Shown: positions 23,746-32,643 of the stretch, piece after piece
Layout of the letters: each line of letters starts with the position of its first letter
How positions within the stretch are numbered: the stretch's first letter is position 1
DNA from: Acidobacteriota bacterium
GTDB taxonomy: Bacteria; Acidobacteriota; Blastocatellia; Pyrinomonadales; Pyrinomonadaceae
Direction: 5' to 3'
Length of the DNA stretch: 64,000 nt
Assembly (NCBI GenBank): GCA_019639135.1
Contig: JAHBSL010000003.1
Span: 205,719-269,718 of the forward strand
Program-made: the position numbers and the translations under genes
Notes under the pieces: model-generated
Database searches by the model: none
The model's input: the letters and a program-made list of their open reading frames with translations, nothing else
What the model was told of the DNA's origin: nothing

Positions 23746-24276
23746 ATGGAAAAAGAAGTAAAAGCATTGGAGAAGGTCGAAAAGGCGCCGGAACCGGCTC
23801 CGCTCTTTGTTGATGTCGAGAAGATGTTCGAGCGGTCAACCGAACTTTTCCGCGATGTAGCCTCAAGGGCTTTCGAGTTCTTTCAGGAACGCGGCCATAT
23901 GATCGGCACCCAGCTCGACGATTGGTTCAGAGCCGAATCCGAGATCCTGCGGCCGACGCCGGTCGAGATCACGGAGAAGGACAACATTGTCACGCTCAAG
24001 GCCGCGGTGCCGGGTTTCCGTCCGGACGAGATCGAGGTCAGCGTCAAGGGCGACCGCGCCTTCATCAGCGGCAAGTCCGGCAACGAACTCAAGAGCGAGG
24101 ATGAAAAGACATTCTACTCGGAATGGAAAAGCGATCGGTTCTATCGCGAGCTGCAGCTCCCGTCGCTGGTTGAGGAAGATGCGGTCAATGCCGAACTTAA
24201 GGACGGCATATTGACGCTAACGATGACCAAGCGTGCGGAAAAGGAAGCGACAAAGGTTTCAGTGAAGTCGGCTTAG
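23746..24276 (+). CDS. Hsp20/alpha-crystallin family small heat-shock protein
   Basis: A 176-residue small chaperone. The N-terminal arm (1-75) is followed by the alpha-crystallin domain (about 78-165), with PVEITEKDNIVTLKAAVPGF, the FRPDEIEVSV strand, an FYSEWKSDRFYRELQLP segment and the end motif AELKDGILTLTMTKR (family G-x-L). It holds unfolded proteins without ATP. GGAGAG precedes the ATG. A sigma-54 promoter match lies upstream, which is unusual for Hsp20 genes (commonly sigma-32 or HrcA controlled) and links it to the sigma-54 system in this region. Confidence 0.95.
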   Translation: MEKEVKALEKVEKAPEPAPLFVDVEKMFERSTELFRDVASRAFEFFQERGHMIGTQLDDWFRAESEILRPTPVEITEKDNIVTLKAAVPGFRPDEIEVSVKGDRAFISGKSGNELKSEDEKTFYSEWKSDRFYRELQLPSLVEEDAVNAELKDGILTLTMTKRAEKEATKVSVKSA

Positions 24277-24318
24277 GCCTTGTAGCATAGGCGGCAAGCG
24301 GATACCATCGCCGTTGAA

Positions 24319-25701
24319 TTGTCTGTGAACGAAAATGAGGCAGCGAAGCGGCGGTGGGTATTTGTCGCACTCGGTTTTTTGATCGCGGCGGCCTTGCCGC
24401 AGTTTGTGGTCGAGAGCGCTCTGTTTGCACGCGTGCTTTCGGTCGCGGCGGTGTGCCTAATTCTCTGGCTGAGTGAAGCGACGCCGCCTTTTGTGCCTTC
24501 GCTGCTGCTTTGGGCATTGATCCCGCTCGTCCTTGGGCCCCTTGATGCGACCCTCAACTTCGCACGGGTGATGACCTGGGCAGCGGATCCGGTTCTTGCG
24601 CTTTTTTTCGGCGGTTTTGCACTCGGCGTTGCGGCTGAAAAGTTTGGCATCGACCGAGAGATGATCCGCTATGCCTTCCGCATTTCGGGCACCTCGTTTT
24701 ATCGCCTGTTGCTGCTGGTGATCCTGATCACTGCCTTCCTCTCGATGTGGCTTTCGAACATCGCGGCAGCGGCACTGATGATCGCGTGTCTCCGGCCGGC
24801 ATTTAACGGCCTATCGGAGAGAGATCTGCTTCGTCGGACTCTGTTGATCGGCGTTGCGCTCGGAGCAGACCTGGGCGGAATGGCGACGCCCATCGGGACC
24901 GGTCCGAATGCAGTTGCGATCGCCTCGCTTGCCGGCACCGTCCATGTCTCTTTCATCGGCTGGATGGCGTTTGCTTTTCCGCTGACGGCCGGAATGCTTT
25001 TGCTCGGTTTCGGGCTGCTCTGGCTGCGGACACGCGGGCGCGTTGCAATGGAAGCCACCACCGGTTTTGATCTCGGTTCGCTCGAGCCCACGCCCGCGGC
25101 CGATGGTGAACGGACGACGGGACGACTTATATTCCTGACGATCATGGCGATCACTGCGGCGCTTTGGCTTGCCGAGCCGCTCCATGGAATTGCCTCCGCG
25201 GTGGTCGCCGTCGCAGCAAGTGCGGCTCTCTTTCTAACGGGCCTTCTTGGCCGGGAGTCGCTGCGAAAGATCGATTGGTCAACGCTCTTGCTGATCGCCG
25301 GCGGCATCACGCTCGGCAAGCTCTTTGAGGCGACCGGAATCGTTGCCGCGGCGACCGAGGCGATCCCGTTCGGAAGCTATTCACCGACCGTTGCACTTTT
25401 CATTGTCTGTCTCGCGGCGGCATTTTTCGCTTCGATAATGAGCAACACAGCGTCGGTGATAATGCTTATCCCGATCGCAACCGCGCTCATTCCGGAGCCC
25501 TCGACAGCGATCCTGGTCGCAATATCGGCATCGTTCGGTATTCCCTTCAACATCAGCACACCACCGAACGCTATGGCATACGGCGAAGGCGGACTCCGCT
25601 CCGGCGACCTCTTTTGGCCGGGCATCGTGATCATGATCGTCGGATGCGTGTTGGTCAGCACGACCGGGCCGACAGTTCTTCGAATGGTCGGAATTGGTTG
25701 A
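24319..25701 (+). CDS. SLC13/DASS family anion transporter
   Basis: A 460-residue polytopic membrane protein with about 11-12 helices. It has the two pseudo-symmetric signature regions of the divalent anion:sodium symporters: SNIAAAALMIACL with PIGTGPNAVA in the first half, and SNTASVIMLIPIA with FNISTPPNAMAYG in the second (SNT motifs and the conserved Thr/Pro-Asn). It probably moves dicarboxylates, sulfate or phosphate with sodium; the exact substrate is not readable. The TTG start at 24319 has no good ribosome site; GTG 24325 is an alternative. It follows Hsp20 after 42 bases, so read-through is possible. Confidence 0.9.
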   Translation: MSVNENEAAKRRWVFVALGFLIAAALPQFVVESALFARVLSVAAVCLILWLSEATPPFVPSLLLWALIPLVLGPLDATLNFARVMTWAADPVLALFFGGFALGVAAEKFGIDREMIRYAFRISGTSFYRLLLLVILITAFLSMWLSNIAAAALMIACLRPAFNGLSERDLLRRTLLIGVALGADLGGMATPIGTGPNAVAIASLAGTVHVSFIGWMAFAFPLTAGMLLLGFGLLWLRTRGRVAMEATTGFDLGSLEPTPAADGERTTGRLIFLTIMAITAALWLAEPLHGIASAVVAVAASAALFLTGLLGRESLRKIDWSTLLLIAGGITLGKLFEATGIVAAATEAIPFGSYSPTVALFIVCLAAAFFASIMSNTASVIMLIPIATALIPEPSTAILVAISASFGIPFNISTPPNAMAYGEGGLRSGDLFWPGIVIMIVGCVLVSTTGPTVLRMVGIG

Positions 25702-25809
25702 TCGGCCGCGCTTTTTGGAGAGTAGCTTTTATTGCGACTTTCTTACGGGAAAAATTGGAGTCCCGTTCTAATGCAAGCTGTGGTAACATCCATCCTCAAG
25801 GAAAGACTG

Positions 25810-26127
25810 ATGTCGATAGGCGATCCTCCGCGACCGGAAAGAAAGCAGACGCGAGTTCAGTACGTTGTTGAGATCGTACTTGACTCGTCTGCCGGAAGGC
25901 GCTCGTCCCGGATAAGCGACCTAAGTATGGGCGGCTGCTATGTTGAGTCGATCTCGACCTACCGGGTCGGCGAAGAGCTTGCTTTTGAGCTCAAGTCAAA
26001 TGGAAAGACGCTGAGGTTCACGGGAGAAGTAGCATATGTCCTTGAGGGATTTGGCTTCGGACTCAAGTTTACGAACCTCGGCAGCGATCACTTGGACTTT
26101 CTGAAAGCCGCGGTTCAACCTGACTGA
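25810..26127 (+). CDS. Single-domain PilZ protein
   Basis: A 105-residue protein consisting of a PilZ domain with both c-di-GMP contacts: R-K-Q-T-R (RxxxR) near residues 12-16 and D-L-S-M-G-G (D/NxSxxG) near residues 36-41. It should bind cyclic di-GMP and change partner activity, for instance in motility or export. ATG 25810 has AAGGAAAG upstream and is preferred over a longer frame. It precedes the sheath-like gene in the same direction after 86 bases, which may hint at a link, but this is not shown. Confidence 0.88.
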   Translation: MSIGDPPRPERKQTRVQYVVEIVLDSSAGRRSSRISDLSMGGCYVESISTYRVGEELAFELKSNGKTLRFTGEVAYVLEGFGFGLKFTNLGSDHLDFLKAAVQPD

Positions 26128-26213
26128 TCGGCGGTCCGAACCGAACATTTCTATGAAATTGCCTTCCCTTGGTTGCCTTTGCAGTCTTTCTCAACAATTT
26201 CATTGAGGTTGAT

Positions 26214-27713
26214 ATGGTTAGCAACGAGAATATGCTGGAGGCAATGTTCTCCATGGAATCGGACCGTTCGGGCGTTGTTGAGGAGCCGCCTTTCCGGATG
26301 CTTGTTCTCGGTGATTGGGCCGGCGACGGTGAGCGGAAGCCCTTTGCGGAAAGAGGGCCGGTCGAGATCGATCGCGACGATTTTGACGACGTGCTGAACC
26401 GGCTCGGCGTCGCCCTTGAGCTTGATTATGACGGCGAACCGCTTCGGCTCGAATTCAACGAGCTGGAGGATTTTCACCCGGACAAGATATTCCAAAGCGT
26501 TCCCCTTTTCGAGGAGCTTCGTGATCTGCGTCGCCGGCTAAAGCAGGAGAACACGTTCGACTCAGCTGCGCGTGATGTGCGGGCGATGTTCGGCGGACCC
26601 GAACGTTCCGAGCCGACCTCGACTCAGGACGTGCCGGCAGAGGTTCCTGCGGATGATCTTTTGGGCGCCATTCTCGCCAGGCCCTCGGGCGGTGCGGCCG
26701 TTCCAAAACCGAAACCGTCTTCAGACCTTGCAAGGCTTATCAGCGATCTTGTTCGTCCGCATCTTGTAGAAGTAGATGAAGGCGAACAGGCGCAGTTGAC
26801 CGCGGCGGTCGATGCCGCGACGAGCGGGCTGATGCGCGGCATTCTCCACGACCGACGGTTTCAGGAACTCGAAGCAGCATGGCGAGGGCTTTTCTTTCTG
26901 GTTCGGCGAACCGAGACCTCGAGCGACCTGAAGATCTTTTTGCTGGACGCGACGAAAGAAGAGCTTACCGAGGATCTAAAGTCTTCGGAAAACCTCTCGG
27001 GGACGACCTACTACAGGCACTTTGTTCGTGAGGCCGTAGAGGTTCCCGGCGGCGACCCGTTCGCTTTGGCTCTTGGCAATTATGCTTTTGAGGGCAGTAT
27101 CGACGACATCGCAACGCTGATCCGCATCTCAAAGATCTCCGCCGCCGCAAATGCTCCGTTCATTTCCCATATGCGGCCGGACGTCTTCGGTGTGCATTCG
27201 CTGGCCGATCAACCCGACGCCGCGACCTGGAAGCTCGCCGAGGATTCGAACGCTTCGAAGCTCTGGCTTGCCCTTCGCGATCAATCTGAATCTGTCTATC
27301 TTGGGATGGTCACGCCGCGATTTCTCACCCGCTTGCCCTACGGCCGCGAGACCGACCCGCTCGAGATGTTCGATTTCGAGGAATTTGATGCGATGCCCGA
27401 ACATGACAGCTACCTTTGGGCAAACGGGTGTTTTGCTGCGGGCCAGTTGCTCGCAGATAGCTTTGCTTCGTACCGCTGGGACATGGGCCGGGCACTGAAG
27501 CAGGACATCGAGGGCCTGCCCGTCCACGTTTACAAGGACGGAACGGAAACCGTTTACAAACCCTGCGGCGAGGTTTTGCTTAACGATATCGCGATGCAGA
27601 AGCTTATGGACTTCGGCTTCATGCCGCTGGTCACGTACAAGAACTCCGACCGTGTAAAGCTCGCCCGCTTTCATTCGATCGCGGACACGGCGCTGAAAGG
27701 AATGTGGAATTAG
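26214..27713 (+). CDS. Orphan TssB-TssC-like contractile sheath fusion
   Basis: A 499-residue protein. Residues about 25-90 match the C-terminal part of the small sheath subunit TssB (PFRMLVLGDWAG, IDRDDFDDVL, LEFNELEDFHPDKIF). A Pro-rich linker follows (about 130-165). From about 170 it is TssC-like (LTAAVDAATSGLMRGILHD, FQELEAAWRGLFFLV, the SKISAAANAPFI strand, FLTRLPYGRETDPLEMF and LWANGCFAAGQLLADSF). TssB and TssC build the type VI secretion sheath. No other T6SS gene (tssK, hcp, vgrG, clpV, baseplate) is in the window. ATG 26214 has GAGG upstream. The role could be in a distantly encoded T6SS or another contractile apparatus. Confidence 0.82.
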   Translation: MVSNENMLEAMFSMESDRSGVVEEPPFRMLVLGDWAGDGERKPFAERGPVEIDRDDFDDVLNRLGVALELDYDGEPLRLEFNELEDFHPDKIFQSVPLFEELRDLRRRLKQENTFDSAARDVRAMFGGPERSEPTSTQDVPAEVPADDLLGAILARPSGGAAVPKPKPSSDLARLISDLVRPHLVEVDEGEQAQLTAAVDAATSGLMRGILHDRRFQELEAAWRGLFFLVRRTETSSDLKIFLLDATKEELTEDLKSSENLSGTTYYRHFVREAVEVPGGDPFALALGNYAFEGSIDDIATLIRISKISAAANAPFISHMRPDVFGVHSLADQPDAATWKLAEDSNASKLWLALRDQSESVYLGMVTPRFLTRLPYGRETDPLEMFDFEEFDAMPEHDSYLWANGCFAAGQLLADSFASYRWDMGRALKQDIEGLPVHVYKDGTETVYKPCGEVLLNDIAMQKLMDFGFMPLVTYKNSDRVKLARFHSIADTALKGMWN

Positions 27714-27735
27714 GCGGTCGGCTTAAGTAAACCAG

Positions 27736-28644
27736 CTATTTCTTGATCTTGAGTGTCGGCGAATTTGTTTCTTTCAGGCGTTTCCAAAGAATGGTGATGT
27801 TGCCGGCCGCGTCTCGATCGACAATACGAAAGGCGACGATGACGTCCCTGCGTCGGTCGTATTCGAGCTCATCGTACGTAACGCCGTCGATCGAACGAAA
27901 ATAGCTTCCTCTGTATGCCACTGACCGGATCGCAAAGGTCATCTGGCCGCGAGCCAGGAATCCTTTCCGATAACGGAAGCCATCCTTATCAATACCGGCT
28001 GCCAGTTCACGGTCGTAGGCGAGAAAGCCTTCGCCGTCAGGCGGCGGTTTGAACTCCGCGAGATATTTCATTCCGGGTGTCTGCAGCGTTACGGCAGGGA
28101 GCGGCACATCTTCGAGCTCGGTCATGATCACCTGCTGCAGCACAGCGTCCGCCCGGAAATACCCATCGAGGAACATTAGATCCGCAAGGCGCGGAAGACG
28201 ATAGCTATCCGTTCGAAAAGAATATGCAATACCGGCTCCGGGCATCCCGAACCTGAGGCATTCTTCCCGGGCGTTGAGCACCTCGGAGTTCGCGGCACAC
28301 TTCGAATCTGCGTTGAGCTTAACGATACCGCTATCCGGCAGACGCAGAAACTCCTCGTGTTCTCGCAGCACCGATTCACTTACGGTAAGAGCTGCGACCT
28401 CTTCCTTTCCCGGGCGGCGGTAAATGCCCCTCTTCGGATCAAGCAGCGGATGATCCGGTTTGCCTTGCCGTCGTTCATTGATCAGGTCGATCGAACGCAG
28501 ACGGTCGTAGCGGTTGTTGTCGTCGAGGACCGGCGAGACCGGCCGCTGTCCGGGAACCGGTGTCGGGGTCGGAGCGGGGACCTGCGAAACAGCCGCAATC
28601 GACACTGCCAAGGTAAGTATCAGGATAGATAACCCTCTGCACAT
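27736..28644 (-). CDS. Secreted protein of unknown function
   Basis: A 302-residue protein with a signal peptide (MCRGLSILILTLAVSIAAVS, cleaved near SQVPA) and a Pro/Thr-rich stretch, then a globular region. Notable stretches are LRLPDSGIVKLN, a pair of Cys (SKCAANSEV, EECLRFG) that may form a disulfide, and C-terminal beta-type segments (TFAIRSVAYRGSYFRSIDG). I do not recognise the family. It is convergent with the sheath-like gene and has its own promoter region in the 225 bases before mnmG. Confidence 0.75.
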   Translation of the reverse strand: MCRGLSILILTLAVSIAAVSQVPAPTPTPVPGQRPVSPVLDDNNRYDRLRSIDLINERRQGKPDHPLLDPKRGIYRRPGKEEVAALTVSESVLREHEEFLRLPDSGIVKLNADSKCAANSEVLNAREECLRFGMPGAGIAYSFRTDSYRLPRLADLMFLDGYFRADAVLQQVIMTELEDVPLPAVTLQTPGMKYLAEFKPPPDGEGFLAYDRELAAGIDKDGFRYRKGFLARGQMTFAIRSVAYRGSYFRSIDGVTYDELEYDRRRDVIVAFRIVDRDAAGNITILWKRLKETNSPTLKIKK

Positions 28645-28869
28645 AATAGGAGTTCCCCGCTAAAGTAGATCGCAAAGATTCCCACCGAACCGATAAGCGT
28701 TGAACAATCAACTTATATCATTACCTGATAATGCGGGCAATAAATTTTGCTTCCGCAAGCTGATCACTAAAGCTGCAATTGGGGAAGTGAAGAACGCGAC
28801 CGAATATTTCTATTGGCAAAAGGGCCTACCGTCCTTTAAAATCAAGCTTTTTCGCGGTGGACCGAAAAG

Positions 28870-30759
28870 ATGTTCGACGAGTCGTTTGATGTGATAGTTA
28901 TCGGGGCGGGGCACGCCGGGTGCGAGGCGGCCTCGGCCTCGGCGCGCTTAGGGGCAAATACTGCGCTCGTAACGATCAATCTTGACCTCATCGGGCAGAT
29001 GTCCTGCAATCCGGCCGTTGGCGGTATCGCGAAAGGCCACGTGGTTCGTGAGATAGACGCGCTCGGCGGCATCATGGGCCGAGTTATCGACCGGACCGGC
29101 ATTCAGTTTCGCCTTTTGAACCGTTCGCGAGGGCCGGCGGTCCAATCGCCAAGGGCTCAGGCCGACCGCAGCCTTTACCGAACCGAGATGCGGCGAGTGC
29201 TCGAAGCAACCCCGAACCTGCACCTCCGGCAAGGTGTTGTAGTTGATTTAATTGTTGAAAACAATAGGGTTATCGGCGTTGAGATGCAGGATACGCGGCG
29301 TTTTGCGGCAAGGTCCGTAGTGGTCGCGACCGGCACCTTTCTCAACGGAACGATACACACCGGTCGGCAGACCTTTTCCGCTGGACGAGCAGGCGAACCG
29401 GCATCGATCGAGCTTGCCGAGTCGCTACGGAAGCTAGGATTTCCGGTCGGCAGGCTGAAAACCGGGACGCCTCCGCGGCTAGACGGCCGGACTATTGATT
29501 GGGACGCGTTTGAACCGCAGCCGCCGGACGAAAAGCCCGTGCCGTTCTCCTTCGCGACCGAACGCATCGAGCAGCCGCAGATCAAATGCTATATCGGTTA
29601 CACGAGCGGCGAGATCCATCAGGCGATCCGCGACAACCTGCACCAATCACCGCTTTATTCAGGAAAGATCACCGGAGTCGGGCCGCGATATTGCCCTTCG
29701 ATCGAGGACAAGGTCGTCAAATTTGCCGATAAGGACCGGCATCAACTTTTCCTCGAACCCGAAGGCCACGACACGAACGAGGTTTACCTCAACGGTTTTT
29801 CGACCTCGCTTCCCTCAGCACTGCAGCTTGAGCTGCTGCGGATGATCCCGGGGTTTGAGCAGGTTCAGATAATCCGCCCGGGCTACGCCATCGAGTATGA
29901 CTTCATCGATCCGCGGGAGATGAAACCGACGATGGAATCGACCCGAATGGATGGACTCTTCCTCGCCGGGCAAATTAACGGGACGACCGGATACGAGGAG
30001 GCCGCTTGCCAGGGACTGATGGCCGGGATCAACGCAGCATTTGCAGCGGAAGGGCGTAAACCCTTTATTTTGCAACGAGATACGGCCTACATCGGGGTTT
30101 TGGTCGATGATCTGATCCGCCACGGAGTGGATGAGCCCTATCGGCTTTTCACCTCGCGGGCAGAGGCACGACTGACGCTTCGTCACGACAACGCGGACCA
30201 GAGGCTTTCGCCATTCGGACGCGAAGCCGGCTTGCTCGGCGACACGGATTGGGAGCGGTTTAACCAGAAACGCGACCGGCTGGCAAGGTTGCGGAACGCA
30301 CTCGACGGCACGAGGTTCAAGCGGTCCTCTGTCGAATACGCCGCGACCGCCCAATTGCTCGGGGCAGACCTCGGCGATTCGTTCACGCTTTCGCAGCTTG
30401 CAATGCGGCAGGGCGTTAATCCCGATCTCGTCCATCGGCTGCTTCCGGCTGATATCAGGGTGGAGGTTAAGGAAAGCGAACTCGAAACCGCTTTGGCCGA
30501 TTCGCTCTACTCAGGATACATTGAGAAGCAAAGAGCCGCGACCGAACGGGTTAATCACCACGACACGCTGAAAGTACCCGAAAGCTTCAGGTTTGCAGAG
30601 ATAAGCGGGCTTTCGAACGAGATGGTCGAGCGGCTCGAGCGGGCACAACCGCGGACGTTTGCACAGGTGCGCTCGATCGCCGGGTTGACACCAGCCGCTC
30701 TTTCTACGGTTCTCGTCCACCTGACCGCTGCGCAGCCAAGCGGAACCGATCGAAACTAG
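28870..30759 (+). CDS. mnmG: tRNA uridine 5-carboxymethylaminomethyl modification enzyme MnmG
   Basis: A 629-residue FAD protein. It starts with the dinucleotide fold [15 protein letters not shown], has the MnmG signature around [21 protein letters not shown] and GTFLNG, and the C-terminal helical domain that binds MnmE and tRNA. With MnmE it modifies U34 of several tRNAs using FAD, methylene-THF and glycine or ammonium. In many bacteria mnmG-rsmG-parA-parB is an origin-linked cluster; here rsmG is missing and parA follows after about 155 bases. Confidence 0.97.
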   Translation: MFDESFDVIVIGAGHAGCEAASASARLGANTALVTINLDLIGQMSCNPAVGGIAKGHVVREIDALGGIMGRVIDRTGIQFRLLNRSRGPAVQSPRAQADRSLYRTEMRRVLEATPNLHLRQGVVVDLIVENNRVIGVEMQDTRRFAARSVVVATGTFLNGTIHTGRQTFSAGRAGEPASIELAESLRKLGFPVGRLKTGTPPRLDGRTIDWDAFEPQPPDEKPVPFSFATERIEQPQIKCYIGYTSGEIHQAIRDNLHQSPLYSGKITGVGPRYCPSIEDKVVKFADKDRHQLFLEPEGHDTNEVYLNGFSTSLPSALQLELLRMIPGFEQVQIIRPGYAIEYDFIDPREMKPTMESTRMDGLFLAGQINGTTGYEEAACQGLMAGINAAFAAEGRKPFILQRDTAYIGVLVDDLIRHGVDEPYRLFTSRAEARLTLRHDNADQRLSPFGREAGLLGDTDWERFNQKRDRLARLRNALDGTRFKRSSVEYAATAQLLGADLGDSFTLSQLAMRQGVNPDLVHRLLPADIRVEVKESELETALADSLYSGYIEKQRAATERVNHHDTLKVPESFRFAEISGLSNEMVERLERAQPRTFAQVRSIAGLTPAALSTVLVHLTAAQPSGTDRN

Positions 30760-30764
30760 AAATA

Positions 30765-30780
30765 TGTGGAACGTTCCACA
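30765..30780. promoter_or_regulatory. 16-bp palindrome, putative non-canonical parS, copy 1
   Basis: TGTGGAACGTTCCACA is a perfect palindrome located directly after mnmG and before parA. A second identical copy lies 31 bases downstream (three helical turns). Canonical parS is TGTTTCACGTGAAACA; this sequence keeps palindrome length and position but has its half-site order swapped (GTGGAAC-GTTCCAC instead of GTTCCAC-GTGGAAC). Confidence 0.65.
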
Positions 30781-30795
30781 CGGCGGCCGAATTTT

Positions 30796-30811
30796 TGTGG
30801 AACGTTCCACA
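30796..30811. promoter_or_regulatory. 16-bp palindrome, putative non-canonical parS, copy 2
   Basis: Exact second copy of TGTGGAACGTTCCACA, centred 31 bases from copy 1 and about 113 bases before the parA ATG. Candidate ParB-binding centromere or autoregulatory operator of parAB. Confidence 0.65.
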
Positions 30812-30916
30812 TAGTCAGGCCCCACGGGTTTGATTTGACCCGAGCTTATCCTAGAATCAAGCTACACGAATACTTTCGGTGCAAATTTGCCTGAAAACTC
30901 GCTGAAATCGCCAAAA

Positions 30917-31678
30917 ATGGGAAAGATAATCGCGATCGCCAATCAAAAAGGCGGCGTGGGCAAGACCACGACCGCGATAAACCTTGCCGCGGGCCTCGCA
31001 CTTGCGGGCAAAAAAGTGTTGCTCGTAGATGCCGACCCGCAGGGAAATGCGACCTCCGGCTCGGGTATTGAAAAACTCCCGAACCGCCGGTCACTCTATG
31101 ACGCGATGATCTCCGGCAATTCGGTTCGGGAATCCGTTGTGCCGACGGAGATAGATAAGCTTTGGGTCCTGCCCTCACACAAGAACCTCGCCGGGATCGA
31201 GATCGAATTTGCCGATGACAAGAACCGGGCGAACATCCTAAAGGACCTTCTGGAATCGATCCGTGAGTATTTTCACTACATTATCATCGATTGCCCGCCC
31301 TCGCTCGGGATTCTTACGGTCAATGGCCTGACCGCGGCAGATTCGCTTTTGGTTCCGATCCAAACCGAATATTTCGCTCTTGAGGGCGTTACGGAGCTTT
31401 TCGAAACTCTTTCGCGGCTAAAGCGTGAGCTAAACCCGGGACTAAAGATCGAAGGGTTGCTGCTTACGATGTTTGACGAGCGGACGAACCTCTCGACTGC
31501 GGTGGCAAAGGACCTGCGAGATTTTTACGGGCCACAGGTACTCCGCACTGTTATCCCGCGGAACGTCCGTTTGGCCGAGGCTCCGAGCTTTGGGAAGCCG
31601 ATACTGCTTTACGACCCGAAGTCACGGGGGGCCGAAAGCTATTTTCAATTGACTAAGGAGATAATCGAACATGGCTAG
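30917..31678 (+). CDS. parA: Chromosome partitioning ATPase ParA (Soj)
   Basis: A 253-residue deviant Walker A ATPase. It starts MGKIIAIANQKGGVGKTTT (Walker A KGGVGKTT with the signature Lys), followed by the VLLVDADPQGN Walker A' segment and IIIDCPPSLG Walker B. It dimerises on DNA with ATP and is released by ParB, driving origin segregation. Length fits chromosomal Soj. ATG 30917 is chosen as the conserved family start; no clear ribosome site is seen, and a TTG 30 bases upstream is possible. It overlaps parB by 8 bases. Confidence 0.96.
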   Translation: MGKIIAIANQKGGVGKTTTAINLAAGLALAGKKVLLVDADPQGNATSGSGIEKLPNRRSLYDAMISGNSVRESVVPTEIDKLWVLPSHKNLAGIEIEFADDKNRANILKDLLESIREYFHYIIIDCPPSLGILTVNGLTAADSLLVPIQTEYFALEGVTELFETLSRLKRELNPGLKIEGLLLTMFDERTNLSTAVAKDLRDFYGPQVLRTVIPRNVRLAEAPSFGKPILLYDPKSRGAESYFQLTKEIIEHG

Positions 31679-32582
31679 AAAACCGCTTGGCCGCGGGCTC
31701 AGCGCACTGCTTGGCGAGCCAGCCGAGAGCCCGACGGCGGCTGCTGAACCAACGGAATCGCCAGCCGGGGTGAAGGAGATCGAGGTCTCGCGTATCTCGG
31801 GCAATCCCGAGCAGCCCAGAACACGCTTTGACGCCAAAGCACTCGATGAACTTGCAAGTTCGATAGCCGCAAATGGCATCGTCCAGCCGATCGTTGTCCG
31901 CCGGGCCGGAAATCGATACCAGATCGTTGCCGGCGAACGGCGTTGGCGGGCGGCGCAGAGGGCCGGCCTGCACAAGGTTCCGGTCGTGATCAAGGAGGTC
32001 TCCGACGACAAGATCCTTGAGATCGCCCTCATCGAGAACATCCAGCGGGAAGAGCTGAACCCGATCGAGGAGGCCAACGCGTATCGCAAACTTATTGATA
32101 ACATTGGACTTACGCAAGAGCAGCTATCTGAGCGGGTCGGCAAGGAGCGGTCGCTGATCGCCACCTCGATGCGGCTTTTGAAGCTCCCGGACGAGATCCA
32201 AAAGCTCATCGAAGAGGGCAAGCTGACCGCGGGCCACGGCCGCGCGCTGCTTCTCACAGATGACAAAACGATTCAGATACGAACCGCCCGTTCTATCATC
32301 GAAAAGCAGATGTCTGTTCGCGAAGCCGAGCGGATGGTCAAGCGAGCCACCACTGAAATCAGCGTAACCATTGCAAATAAACACGTTACACGAACCACAG
32401 ATCCGAACGTTCGGCATGCCGAGACGAAGCTTATGCGATCCTTGGGGACGAACGTAAAGATCCGCCCGAGTGGGAAAGGAATCTCCGGGAAGATCGAGAT
32501 CGAATACTATAGTGCTGAGGACCTTGACCGCCTTTATTCACTGCTTATGGGTGAGCGGGATAGGACGGCAGGAGCGACATAA
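31671..32582 (+). CDS. parB: Chromosome partitioning protein ParB (Spo0J)
   Basis: A 303-residue CTP-dependent DNA clamp. N-terminal LGRGLSALLG is the ParA-activating segment. The CTP/parS-gating box is GERRWRA with ENIQREELNPIEEA. The HTH centres on LTQEQLSERVGKERSLIATSMRLLKLP, and the C-terminal dimerisation domain follows. The recognition helix reads SLIATSMRLL, where many ParB proteins have V-x-N-x-LRLL; the Asn position is Thr here. That change goes together with the unusual palindromes upstream of parA. Start ATG 31671 lies inside the end of parA. Confidence 0.96.
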   Translation: MARKPLGRGLSALLGEPAESPTAAAEPTESPAGVKEIEVSRISGNPEQPRTRFDAKALDELASSIAANGIVQPIVVRRAGNRYQIVAGERRWRAAQRAGLHKVPVVIKEVSDDKILEIALIENIQREELNPIEEANAYRKLIDNIGLTQEQLSERVGKERSLIATSMRLLKLPDEIQKLIEEGKLTAGHGRALLLTDDKTIQIRTARSIIEKQMSVREAERMVKRATTEISVTIANKHVTRTTDPNVRHAETKLMRSLGTNVKIRPSGKGISGKIEIEYYSAEDLDRLYSLLMGERDRTAGAT

Positions 32583-32643
32583 GCCGTTTAGCTGCAGAAA
32601 TTAGACAGAGCGACAAATCGATGAAAGGAGGAAATACGGACCG

